Assembly (NCBI GenBank): GCA_002405515.1 | Contig: DHLZ01000032.1 | Coordinates: 1 to 19,842 of the forward strand | DNA length: 19,842 bases | Reading direction: 5' to 3' | Source: Planctomycetaceae bacterium UBA4655 | GTDB lineage: Bacteria; Planctomycetota; Planctomycetia; Pirellulales; UBA1268 | In this document: positions 7,837 to 15,120 of the stretch, one piece after another | Position numbering within the stretch: position 1 is the first letter of the stretch | Layout of the letters: every line of letters starts with the position of its first letter | Notes under the pieces: generated by a model | Seen by the model: the letters and a program-made list of their open reading frames with translations, nothing else | Told to the model about the DNA's origin: nothing | The model's database searches: none | Made by a program: the position numbers and the translations under genes

Positions 7837-10800
7837 ATGCTGAACGGAATCATCAGCGGCTCGATGAACCACCGCCTGGCGGTTCTTGCGGGGGTGTTGG
7901 TGTTGGTGGCCGCCGGCGTATCGGCCTTGGCATCGCTGAATGTCGATGCCTTCCCCGACACGACGCCGATCCAGGTGCAGATCAACACCGTGGCGCCGTC
8001 GATGGTGCCGGAGGAGGTCGAAAAGCTCATCACCTTCCCGGTGGAGCTTTCGCTCGGCGGCCTGCCGGGCCTGCAACAGATCCGGTCCATCTCGCAGTTC
8101 GGCCTGTCGCAGGTGGTCGTCACGTTCGAGGACGGCACGAACGTGTACTTCGCCAGGCAGCAGATCGCCGAGCGGCTTTCGGGGATCGAGATGCCGCCCG
8201 GCATTCCGCGGCCGGAGATGGGGCCCGTGTCCACCGGCTTGGGAGAGGTCTTCCACTTCACGGTCAAGCCGAAAGACGACTCGGAGCAGGCTCTCACCGA
8301 GGCCCGCACGACGCTCGATTGGCGGGTGAAGCCGGAGTTGCGGCAGGTTCCCGGCACGGCCGAGATCAACAGCTGGGGCGGGCTCAAAAAGCAGTACCAG
8401 GTGCTGCTCAACCCCGACCGGCTCTCGAAGCACGACCTCAACTTCGAGGAGGTCGTGGCCGCCCTGCAGGCCAACAACCTGAACGTCGGCGGCGGAAGCA
8501 TCAACCGCCGCGGCGACATGCTGCTGGTTCACGGTGTGGGCCGCACGACGAACGTCGAGCAGATCAAGAAAATGATGATCACGGCCGAGGATGGCGTGCC
8601 GATCCGCCTCGAGGACATCGGCGACGTCGTCATCGGCCACGAAATCCGCCGTGGCGCGGTGACCGCCAACGGGCAGGGGGAGGTCGCCCTGGGCCTCGGC
8701 TTCATGCGGATGGGCGAGAACAGCTACAACGTCACGCGGAACCTGGCCGACCGGTTCGACCGCTACGTTCACGACCGGCACGACGAGGCCGGCAACCTGA
8801 TCTCCACGGGCCAGCTGCCGGAGGGAATGACGGCCGACACGGTCTACGACCGGACCAAGCTCGTGGACAAGGTCATCGCCACGGTCCGCAAGAACCTCGC
8901 CGAAGGCGCCCTCCTCGTCGTCGCCATCCTGTTCATCTTCCTGGGAAACCTGCGGGCCGGGCTGATCGTGGCCAGCGCCATCCCGCTGTCGATGCTGTTC
9001 GCCTTCCTCGGAATGTCGCGGGCGGGCATCGCCGGGAGCCTGCTCAGCCTGGGGGCGCTCGACTTCGGCCTCGTGGTCGACGGCGCGGTCGTGACGATCG
9101 AGAACGTCGTGCGGCGGCTGTCCCACGACACGTCGGGACGTGAGCGATTCGACGTCATCCGAGACGCCTGCTGCGAGGTCGCCAAGCCCGGCCTGTTCGG
9201 CGTGTTGATCATCATGATCGTCTACCTGCCGATCGTGGCGCTCGAGGGGGTCGAAGGAAAGCTCTTCCGGCCGATGGCCCTGACGGTCGTGTTCGCACTC
9301 GCCGGGTCGCTCCTGCTCACGCTGACCGTGATCCCGGTGCTGGCGAGCCTCGTGCTGCCGAAGCAGATGACCGAGACCGAGCCCCTGCTCGTGAAGGGGC
9401 TCGCCTTCGTGTATCGGCCGCTGCTCGCGACCGTGATGGCCCGGCCGACGATCGTCCTGGGGGCCACGGCGATCATGCTGGTGGTGGCCCTGTCGATCGC
9501 GCTGAAGCTCGGGGGCGAGTTCGTGCCCCGGCTCAACGAGGGCTCGATCGTGATCGGCATCCTCCGTCCGCCGGGAACGAGCCTGGAGCAGTCGATCAGG
9601 ATCAACACCGAGATGGAGAAGATGATCCTGCGGGAGTTTCCCGGCGAGGTCGAGCGGTGCTGGTCGCGGCAGGGGGCCCCGGAGGTCGCCACCGACCCCG
9701 GCACGATCGAGAGCACCGATATTTTCGTGATGCTCAAGCCACGGGAGGCCTGGAAGAAGATCGTCGACGTCGAGCGGGTCGTGGACGGCGTGACGACGAC
9801 CGTGAAGAAGCGGGTCGAGTCCCAGGACGAGCTCGTGCAGGCCATGAGCCGGGAGGTCGAGAAGTTTCCCGGCCAGATCGTCTTCTTCACGCAGCCGATC
9901 GAGATGCGGATCAACGAGATGATCTCGGGCGTTCGGGCCGACGTGGCGGTGAAGCTCTTCGGCAAGGACCTCGACACGCTCATCGCCAAGGCCCGCGAGA
10001 TCGAGGAGGTGCTCCGATCGATCCCGGGCGCCGCCGACCTGACGACCGAGCAGATCAAGGGGCAGCCCGTCCTGCGGGTGAAGATCGACGAGGACAAGAT
10101 CGCCCGCTACGGCATTTCGCGGAAGAGCGTGCTCGACGTGGTCGAGTCGATCGGAGGCAAGGTCGTCAGCGAGATCATCGAGGACGAGCTGCGGTTTCCC
10201 CTGGCGATCCGCCTGCCACAGGAACTGCGGACCTCGCCCGAGACGATCGCATCGCTGACGCTCACGACGAGCACGGGAGAGCGGATCCCGCTGTCGCGGG
10301 TGGCCACGGTCGAGGAGACGAGCGGCGCCCGGGTGATCTCACGGGAGTGGAGCGAGCGTCGGATCACCATCCAGTGCAACATCCGCGGCCGCGACATGGC
10401 CGGCTTCGTCCAGGATGCCCAGCGGGAGATCGCCAGGCGGGTGGAGCTGGGCAAGGGCTACCGGATCGTGTGGGGCGGGCAGTTCGAGAACCTCGAGCGG
10501 GCCACGAAGCGGCTGCAGATCGTCGTGCCGATCGCCATGATCCTGATCATCGTCATGCTCTACATGACGTTCGGGAACCTGTTCGACTCGATGCTCGTGT
10601 TCACGAGCGTGCCGTTCGCCTGCATCGGGGGCGTGATCACGCTGTTCGTGCGGGAGATGCCCTTCTCGATCTCGGCGGCGGTCGGCTTCATCGCCCTGTC
10701 GGGGATCGCGGTGCTCAACAGCCTCGTGCTCGTGGAGTTCATCCGGCATCTCGCGGCCGAGGGCAAGCCGCTTCACGATGCGATCTTCGAGGCCGCCGTG

Positions 10801-11070
10801 ACCCGGCTCCGGCCGGTGCTCATGACGGCCACGGTCGCCAGCCTGGGATTCGTCCCGATGGCGATCTCATCGGGCATGGGGGCGGAGGTGCAGCGGCCGC
10901 TGGCGTCGGTCGTGATCGGGGGGGTCATCAGCAGCACGTTCATGACGCTGCTCGTGCTGCCGACGTTGTACGAGGTGGCCTCCCATGGCCGCCTCTGGCT
11001 GTGGAAGCGGCTGGGTCGCGACACCCTCGGCGAGCACGTGGCTCCGCACGCCGCCCACGCCGGCGGCTAG
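7837..11070 (+). CDS. czcA: CzcA-type heavy-metal RND efflux pump
   Basis: A 1077-residue inner-membrane proton-driven pump. ATG 7837 is preferred because it gives the usual short MLNGIISGSMNHRLAVLAG start. A TTG at 7786 would add 17 residues. The family signature DAFPDTTPIQVQINTVAPSM follows the first membrane helix. The fourth membrane helix carries DFGLVVDGAVV then TIEN, with acidic residues D409, D415 and E422. Their spacing matches the proton-relay residues of CzcA-class (Zn/Co/Cd) pumps, so divalent cations rather than Cu/Ag are the likely substrate. Two large periplasmic loops and the second membrane half (YMTFGNLFDSMLVFTSVPFA) are intact, and total length is typical. It works with the upstream adaptor. 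No outer-membrane CzcC gene is present in the window. Confidence 0.92.
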   Translation: MLNGIISGSMNHRLAVLAGVLVLVAAGVSALASLNVDAFPDTTPIQVQINTVAPSMVPEEVEKLITFPVELSLGGLPGLQQIRSISQFGLSQVVVTFEDGTNVYFARQQIAERLSGIEMPPGIPRPEMGPVSTGLGEVFHFTVKPKDDSEQALTEARTTLDWRVKPELRQVPGTAEINSWGGLKKQYQVLLNPDRLSKHDLNFEEVVAALQANNLNVGGGSINRRGDMLLVHGVGRTTNVEQIKKMMITAEDGVPIRLEDIGDVVIGHEIRRGAVTANGQGEVALGLGFMRMGENSYNVTRNLADRFDRYVHDRHDEAGNLISTGQLPEGMTADTVYDRTKLVDKVIATVRKNLAEGALLVVAILFIFLGNLRAGLIVASAIPLSMLFAFLGMSRAGIAGSLLSLGALDFGLVVDGAVVTIENVVRRLSHDTSGRERFDVIRDACCEVAKPGLFGVLIIMIVYLPIVALEGVEGKLFRPMALTVVFALAGSLLLTLTVIPVLASLVLPKQMTETEPLLVKGLAFVYRPLLATVMARPTIVLGATAIMLVVALSIALKLGGEFVPRLNEGSIVIGILRPPGTSLEQSIRINTEMEKMILREFPGEVERCWSRQGAPEVATDPGTIESTDIFVMLKPREAWKKIVDVERVVDGVTTTVKKRVESQDELVQAMSREVEKFPGQIVFFTQPIEMRINEMISGVRADVAVKLFGKDLDTLIAKAREIEEVLRSIPGAADLTTEQIKGQPVLRVKIDEDKIARYGISRKSVLDVVESIGGKVVSEIIEDELRFPLAIRLPQELRTSPETIASLTLTTSTGERIPLSRVATVEETSGARVISREWSERRITIQCNIRGRDMAGFVQDAQREIARRVELGKGYRIVWGGQFENLERATKRLQIVVPIAMILIIVMLYMTFGNLFDSMLVFTSVPFACIGGVITLFVREMPFSISAAVGFIALSGIAVLNSLVLVEFIRHLAAEGKPLHDAIFEAAVTRLRPVLMTATVASLGFVPMAISSGMGAEVQRPLASVVIGGVISSTFMTLLVLPTLYEVASHGRLWLWKRLGRDTLGEHVAPHAAHAGG

Positions 11071-11092
11071 CCGTTTTTCAGAGCGAACTAGC

Positions 11093-11111
11093 TTCGACTT
11101 TTGCAGTTTTT
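11093..11111 (+). repeat. Left 19-bp terminal inverted repeat of IS remnant
   Basis: Exact inverted match to 11652-11670. It lies 22 bases after the czcA stop codon. Confidence 0.75.
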
Positions 11112-11334
11112 CGCAGGGCAGCAGGAGTTGCCCGTCGCGTAGGTCGGGGGTACCCACGCCCCGTCGCCGGACGTTCGCTGCGGGCATCCTGCCCTTCGCT
11201 CACTCGATGCCGGCTGCGCTCCCGGCATCCTGCCTTCGCTTGCCGCCAACGCCGGCTCTCGGGGCATGGGCACCCCCTCCCGTGACCTGATTCAGCCAGG
11301 GAGCATGAACTTGCTGGCCCGAAGGCATCGTTTT

Positions 11335-11640
11335 CAAGCCGGAAGAGCAGCGGCAGGAAGATCCAGTGCCCGGGCGGAACGGGAAGTCCACGATCACGCC
11401 GAGCACCACCCAACTGTGACCCCAGCGCACGAACACAAGGCTCCGAGTCGAGGCCAACGGGGCGTGGTGCATGCCGGTGCCGAACATGCGAAGTCCACTC
11501 TTCCGCGCCAGCGTGTCATCGAGGCCGAGCATCACCACATCGCCGAGGAGGCGAGCCTCGTTGCTCAAAGTGAATGGGGGTTGAAGTCCATCCACAGTGA
11601 AGAAGGCTCGCCGCTTTTCAGAGGGCAGTGTCAGCCGGGG
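11335..11640 (-). pseudogene. DDE transposase fragment (IS701/DDE_5-like), frameshifted
   Basis: On the minus strand the frame through GTG 11595 reads RLTLPSEKRRAFFTVDGL, then VVMLGLDDTLARKSGLRMFG and GMHHAPLASTRSLVFVRW, then GHSWVVLGVIVDFPF. This matches the 'DDTL ... KxG ... G-x-HH ... WGHxWVVL' block around the first catalytic aspartate of DDE_5-type transposases. At about 11368-11376 the frame shifts, and the next conserved block (GHWIFLPLLFRLEND) continues in another frame. Homology fades after that, and the N-terminal region and the remaining catalytic residues are missing. The product is certainly non-functional. The family assignment rests on recognition of these blocks. Confidence 0.75.
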
Positions 11641-11651
11641 AAACGGCCCTC

Positions 11652-11670
11652 AAAAACTGCAAAAGTCGAA
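11652..11670 (-). repeat. Right 19-bp terminal inverted repeat of IS remnant
   Basis: Exact inverted match to 11093-11111. It lies immediately upstream of the transposase remnant on the minus strand and three bases before the first of the three hairpins. Confidence 0.75.
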
Positions 11671-11673
11671 CCA

Positions 11674-11700
11674 GTGTCCTGAATCGGAAATTCAGGACAC
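11674..11700. repeat. Perfect hairpin 1 downstream of microcompartment operon
   Basis: Eleven-base arms GTGTCCTGAAT / ATTCAGGACAC around the loop CGGAA. It is the outermost of three consecutive hairpins in the 11674-11778 interval and abuts the right end of the IS remnant. Confidence 0.7.
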
Positions 11701-11713
11701 GAGGTGCTCGATG

Positions 11714-11738
11714 ATTCCGGGCCTTTACGGCCCGGAAT
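11714..11738. terminator. Perfect hairpin 2, possible terminator element
   Basis: Ten-base G+C-rich arms ATTCCGGGCC / GGCCCGGAAT around TTTAC. No T run follows on either strand, so if it terminates transcription it is not a textbook intrinsic terminator. It may stabilise the 3' end of the operon transcript. Confidence 0.45.
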
Positions 11739-11741
11739 GTC

Positions 11742-11778
11742 GTGTTGTGAGTTGAAATGAATTTTCAACTCACAACAC
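11742..11778 (-). terminator. Strong hairpin at end of microcompartment operon
   Basis: Sixteen-base perfect arms GTGTTGTGAGTTGAAA / TTTCAACTCACAACAC with a five-base loop. The stem touches the last base of the dehydrogenase stop codon (11778-11780), so it forms at the very 3' end of the microcompartment message. No U tract follows. It most likely acts as terminator or 3'-end protector. Confidence 0.6.
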
Positions 11779-12716
11779 TAGCCCTTTGCGCCGGAGAGCA
11801 CCTGGCCGAGCGTTTCCTGGAGGATGCCGCCGCTCCGCCGGAGCCCCTGGAGTTCCTTGGGCCACAGATCGATCTCGAGCGTGGCTTCCGCACCGGCCCG
11901 GCCGACGACCGTGGGCACGGAGATCGCCACGTCGCGGAGCCCGTAGCAGCCCGACTGCACCGTCGAGACCGGGAGGACCCGCTTCGAATCGAGCGCCATC
12001 GCATGGATCACCTCGGCGATCGAGACGCCGACGGCGAATCCGGCGCCCGTCTTCTTCTTGATCATCTCGGCGCCGCTCGTCTTCGCCCGCTGGAAGACGG
12101 CCTCTCCGAGCTTCGGGCTGAAGCCGGGGTATTTCTCGAGCGGCAGTCCGGCGACGCTCGCGCTGCTCCAGACAGGCACCATGCTGTCGCCGTGCTCGCC
12201 GAGGATCATCGCCTGCACCTGCGTGGCCGGGGCTCCGAGATTCATCGCGAGGAGGCTGCGGAAGCGGAGCGTGTCGAGGAGCGTGCCGAGGCCGATCACG
12301 CGGCCCTTTGGAAGGCCGAGATCCTTCTCCGCCAGATACGTGAGGATGTCCACGGGGTTGCTGACGACGAGCACCGTGGCGTCGGGCCGCAGTCCGTGGC
12401 TCTTGATGGAGGCCAGGATCGACCGGAACAGCTCGACGTTGCGGTTGATGAGGGCGAGCCGGCTCTCGTCGGGCTTGCGACGCAGGCCCGCCGTGATGCA
12501 GATGCAGTCGGCGTCGGCGAGCGAATCGTAGCCGCCCGAACGGATCGACTGGTCGGCGATAGCCGCCGTGCCGTGGAGCATGTCGAGGGCCTGGCCGTCG
12601 GCCAGCTCGGCGTTGGCGTCGACGATCACGATCTCGTGCACGATCCCGCCGAGCTGGAGCGCGAAGCCCGCCGAGGAGCCGACGATTCCGCCGCCGCCGA
12701 TGATTCCGACTTTCAT
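11778..12716 (-). CDS. NAD-dependent lactate/malate dehydrogenase family protein, last gene of BMC operon
   Basis: A 312-residue enzyme from ATG 12716. The Rossmann motif GIIGGGGIVGSSAG opens the protein. NAD-binding D33 sits in IVIVDAN. The mobile loop is AGLRRKPDESRLALINRN (76-93), with substrate-binding R86. The catalytic pair is D148 in GLGTLLDTLRFR and H175 in ILGEHGDSMVPVWSS, with R151 for carboxylate binding. All essential residues are present and length is normal. The residue just before KP in the mobile loop is Arg80. Classical lactate dehydrogenases have Gln there and malate dehydrogenases Arg, so oxaloacetate/malate or another bulky or charged 2-keto acid is favoured over pyruvate/lactate. 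In the operon it could regenerate NAD for the aldehyde dehydrogenase. There is no encapsulation helix, so it may act outside the shell. The aldolase gene precedes it by 17 bases. Confidence 0.88.
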   Translation of the reverse strand: MKVGIIGGGGIVGSSAGFALQLGGIVHEIVIVDANAELADGQALDMLHGTAAIADQSIRSGGYDSLADADCICITAGLRRKPDESRLALINRNVELFRSILASIKSHGLRPDATVLVVSNPVDILTYLAEKDLGLPKGRVIGLGTLLDTLRFRSLLAMNLGAPATQVQAMILGEHGDSMVPVWSSASVAGLPLEKYPGFSPKLGEAVFQRAKTSGAEMIKKKTGAGFAVGVSIAEVIHAMALDSKRVLPVSTVQSGCYGLRDVAISVPTVVGRAGAEATLEIDLWPKELQGLRRSGGILQETLGQVLSGAKG

Positions 12717-12733
12717 GGGTGTCCTGTTTTCCT

Positions 12734-13639
12734 TCAGGCGGCCGAGATGCCGAGATGCCTGCAGACCTGCTCGGTGACCACCTTCACAAGTGTTTCGTGG
12801 TCGAGCCCCGCGGGTACCGTCGGCCGCGTTGCCGTGCCGGGCTCGGCGCCCATCGGGGGAGGCGCGTCGAACGCCTTGCGGGTCACGCCGGCGGTGCCCC
12901 AGCTCGCGCGGAAGACGTCGTTGGCGCAGATGTCGCAGTTCTCCATGCTCTTGTCGAGCCGCGGGTCGGTGTAGCCCCACTTCGCCTTGAGGTCGAGCAG
13001 CTCCTTCGTTTCCTGCTTCGTGAGGTAGGTGACGCGGCCGAGATCCTTCGCGAGCATGAGGATCCGGCAGTAGGCGTCGAGGATCTCGGTCCACCAATAG
13101 GCCTTCTCGACCGTCTCGCCGAAGCTGACCGTTCCGTGGTTGGCGAGGATGACGACGTTCGACTGCTTCACGAACGGCTTGACCGTGTCGGCGAACTTCT
13201 GGCCGCCGGGGGTCTCGTAGCGGGTGATCGGCACGTCGCCGAGAAACACCTCGACCTCCGGCAGGACGCACTGAGGGATCGGCTCCCGGGCCACGGCGAA
13301 CGCGGTGGCGTGGGGCGGGTGGCAGTGGACCACCGAGTTGACGTCGGGCCGCTCCTTCATGATCGTCAGGTGGAGCAGGATCTCGCTCGAACGCTTGCGG
13401 TTGCCGCCGATCTGCTTCCCCTCCATGTCGACGATGCAGAGGTCGGAGGGCTTCATGAAGCCCTTCGAGATCATCGTCGGAGTGCAGAGCACCTCGTTGG
13501 GGCCGAGCCGGAAGGAGATGTTGCCGTCGTTGCCGGCCGCGAAGCCCTTGTTGTAGATGCGGCGGCCGATGTCGCAGATCTCCTCCTTGAGCTGGGAGAG
13601 CGACTTGTCGGTGGTCTTGATCTGGCCGGTGGCTGCCAT
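12734..13639 (-). CDS. Class II zinc aldolase (L-fuculose/L-rhamnulose-1-phosphate type) with C-terminal encapsulation helix
   Basis: A 301-residue protein from ATG 13639 with AAGGAG eight bases upstream. The aldolase core shows GNDGNISFRLG (36-46), SSEILLHL with the catalytic Glu at 86, and the zinc histidines H105 and H107 in VVHCHPPHATA and H168 in LANHGTVSFG. Family enzymes of about 215 residues cleave deoxyketose 1-phosphates into DHAP and lactaldehyde. About 80 extra residues follow here: a CxxC (C235, C238 in MENCDICAND), a Pro/Gly/Thr-rich linker, and a final amphipathic helix GLDHETLVKVVTEQVCRHLG (278-297) that resembles the N-terminal helices of three other operon proteins. This makes it a likely core enzyme targeted inside the shell. 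Substrate choice (fuculose versus rhamnulose phosphate) is inferred from PVM compartments. Confidence 0.88.
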   Translation of the reverse strand: MAATGQIKTTDKSLSQLKEEICDIGRRIYNKGFAAGNDGNISFRLGPNEVLCTPTMISKGFMKPSDLCIVDMEGKQIGGNRKRSSEILLHLTIMKERPDVNSVVHCHPPHATAFAVAREPIPQCVLPEVEVFLGDVPITRYETPGGQKFADTVKPFVKQSNVVILANHGTVSFGETVEKAYWWTEILDAYCRILMLAKDLGRVTYLTKQETKELLDLKAKWGYTDPRLDKSMENCDICANDVFRASWGTAGVTRKAFDAPPPMGAEPGTATRPTVPAGLDHETLVKVVTEQVCRHLGISAA

Positions 13640-13734
13640 GGCTTGCTCCTTGATGGTCTGTCTGCCTGTCCTAACGATTCTTGCCCACTCTTCGGGTTGC
13701 GGTCGGCTTGTGGATTGCGGTGTGTCGACAGGGC

Positions 13735-13770
13735 GTGCGGGCCGTGTGGGTCATGCGGGTCACGCGGGTC
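13735..13770. repeat. Four-unit 9-bp tandem repeat at end of BMC-P gene
   Basis: Units GTGCGGGCC, GTGTGGGTC, ATGCGGGTC and ACGCGGGTC run in a row. The stop codon of the vertex-protein gene (13760-13762) lies inside the array, so repeat changes could alter its C-terminus. Confidence 0.6.
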
Positions 13771-14050
13771 GCGACGGGAGGTCGAGCCGGTCGATGATCG
13801 CCGCGACGAAGGCGTCGATCGGCTTGTCGGCCGGACGAAAGGGCTGTGCGGCCTCGCCCCCCTCGCTGAAGGCGACGAGCTGGCCGTCGCCCGCGGCCAG
13901 GTCGTCCCAGGCCACGATCGGTTCGCCAGGCCCGTCGCCCGCGTGGAGATCGCCGGGGCCGAGCGGCACGACGAGGCGAAACACCCCGCCGCGAACGGTG
14001 GGATGCGGTTCCACGAGCGTCACCGTGCCGATGGTTTTGCCGAGTCGCAT
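13760..14050 (-). CDS. BMC-P vertex shell protein (EutN/CcmL family), copy 3
   Basis: A 96-residue protein from ATG 14050. MRLGKTIGTVTLVEPHPTVR is the typical first strand pair of the CcmL/EutN pentamer fold. GGVFRLVVPLGP corresponds to the 'LxxVQP' segment, and DGQLVAFSEGGEAAQPF to the conserved 'G-x-x-V-x-x-x-x-G-S-S-A-R' loop. The C-terminus AFVAAIIDRLDL is the closing strand. Pentamers of this family cap the vertices of the polyhedral shell. It is one of three paralogues in this operon and lies seven bases downstream of the unknown protein gene. Its gene end overlaps a small 9-bp tandem repeat. Confidence 0.87.
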   Translation of the reverse strand: MRLGKTIGTVTLVEPHPTVRGGVFRLVVPLGPGDLHAGDGPGEPIVAWDDLAAGDGQLVAFSEGGEAAQPFRPADKPIDAFVAAIIDRLDLPSRPA

Positions 14051-14057
14051 GGGAGTC

Positions 14058-14792
14058 TCAGTGGGACTTGCAGCCGCAGCCGGCGGGGGCGGATGTGAGC
14101 TCGGAAGGAATCGTGCCGCCCGGCCGCGTCGCGAATTCGACGCAGAGACGCTCGAGTCCGCCGGCGAACGCCGACGGATCGACGACGAGCAGATTGGCCT
14201 GGCAGTCGGCGGCGGCGGTCGAGAGCGAGGCCGCGTCGCGGCCCGTGACCGCCCGCAGGTTTGCGGAGCGGTTGGCGAGGATGACGGCCACCGCCGGCCG
14301 GCCGGTGAGCAGGATGCCGCGGGCGGCGTCGCGGGAGGCGTGCAGGGCGAGGGATGCGATCAGGTCGGGAAGGCCCGAGGCGGGCAGGTGCTGCGCGGCG
14401 GGCACTGCCCGGGCGATCGCGGCCGCCTTGGCCGAGGGATCGGCTTTGCACTGCGCAAAACCGATGAAGAAGGGGCGTGGGGACGCGACGGCACCGGCCG
14501 AGCCCGGGGCGACTCCGCGGTCGATCGCGATGCCCGTTTCCTTTGCATGGTCGCGGGCCGAAGGGGTGATGACCGCCTTCGGGTCGACGGTGACTCGCCG
14601 CGTGCCCGCCGGCAGCCGCTCGAGCACGTGCAGCGTGATCACCCGTTCGGCGATCGCCAACGTCGGGGCCTGAGCCGCGGGCCGTGTCGCCGGCAGCGGC
14701 TTGGCCTCCGCCTCGATGCGGCGAATGACCTCGGCGACGAGCCGCGCGACGGTGTCGCGATCGAGCGGTGAAGTGGGCGTGGGGGCGGTCAT
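14058..14792 (-). CDS. Unknown microcompartment protein with N-terminal encapsulation-type helix
   Basis: A 244-residue protein. ATG 14792 is chosen because it places the helix PLDRDTVARLVAEVIRRI (9-26) at the N-terminus; an upstream in-frame start at 14852 would overlap the preceding gene. A linker rich in Pro and Ala (27-44) follows, then a domain with IAERVITLHVLERL and VDPKAVITPSARDHAKETGI (69-88). The VITPSARD element resembles a segment seen in several BMC-associated proteins. Further on, AVAVILANRSANLRAVTGRD and ANLLVVDPSAFA alternate strand and helix like a Rossmann-type or RpiB/LacB-like fold, but this is a weak resemblance. The C-terminus ends PAGCGCKSH, a possible metal-binding tail. 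Its place between two BMC-P genes and its targeting helix suggest a lumen component. Its activity is not known to me. Confidence 0.75.
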   Translation of the reverse strand: MTAPTPTSPLDRDTVARLVAEVIRRIEAEAKPLPATRPAAQAPTLAIAERVITLHVLERLPAGTRRVTVDPKAVITPSARDHAKETGIAIDRGVAPGSAGAVASPRPFFIGFAQCKADPSAKAAAIARAVPAAQHLPASGLPDLIASLALHASRDAARGILLTGRPAVAVILANRSANLRAVTGRDAASLSTAAADCQANLLVVDPSAFAGGLERLCVEFATRPGGTIPSELTSAPAGCGCKSH

Positions 14793-14848
14793 GGCATTGG
14801 TTGGGGGGGCGTTTGGTCGGGGCGGCGGGTAAAGGTCCGTCGCCAACG

Positions 14849-15109
14849 TCAATCATCGACGAGGGCGATCGTGCTCCAGCGGGCGGGTGTGGTGTCGCTC
14901 TTCAATCGGTCGCGGAGCAGCCGGCCGTCGCTCGTGATAACGGCGACGTCACCCGTGCCCGCGCCGACCGTGTCGATCGCGAGCTGCGGGTCGCCGTCGG
15001 GACTCCTCCGGTCGGCCATGAGCGGCTGCACGACGAGCAGGCGGCAGCCCGAGAGCGACGGGTGTTTCACCGTCGCCGTCGCCGAGCCGATGATCTTCGC
15101 GAGTTGCAT
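14849..15109 (-). CDS. BMC-P vertex shell protein (EutN/CcmL family), copy 2
   Basis: An 86-residue protein from ATG 15109. It opens with MQLAKIIGSATATVKHPSLSG and CRLLVVQPL, a near-textbook EutN/CcmL start. DPQLAIDTVGAGTGDVAVIT is the strongly conserved 'xxAxDxVGAGxGDxVxV' core. The C-terminal ARWSTIALVDD is the last strand. It should form pentamers at shell vertices. The ATG is poorly supported by a Shine-Dalgarno, but it follows the aldehyde dehydrogenase stop by 11 bases and may be translated by coupling. Together with the copies at 13760-14050 and 16638-16946 it makes three sequence-divergent vertex proteins in one operon. Confidence 0.92.
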   Translation of the reverse strand: MQLAKIIGSATATVKHPSLSGCRLLVVQPLMADRRSPDGDPQLAIDTVGAGTGDVAVITSDGRLLRDRLKSDTTPARWSTIALVDD

Positions 15110-15120
15110 GGGCGTGGCTT

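Larger units (their letters stand above)
11093..11670. mobile_element. Decayed insertion sequence with 19-bp inverted ends
   Basis: TTCGACTTTTGCAGTTTTT at 11093-11111 is repeated in exact inverted orientation at 11652-11670, bracketing 578 bases. Inside lies a frameshifted DDE transposase fragment on the minus strand that begins just inside the right repeat. A full element of this type would be about twice as long, so internal sequence has been lost. No target-site duplication is obvious. A CTAG lies at 11088-11091 just outside the left end, but it is not matched on the right. The element sits between the czcA stop and the hairpins that close the microcompartment operon. Confidence 0.7.

Noticed and set aside
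6220..9126. 968-codon open frame antisense to czcB and czcA
   Set aside because: It lies opposite two well-supported genes. Its product is Arg/Asp/His-rich with no domain, as expected from the antisense of G+C-rich coding DNA.
11757..14098. Long plus-strand frames over the aldolase and dehydrogenase region
   Set aside because: They mirror minus-strand genes that have complete catalytic motifs. The plus-strand products show no domain.
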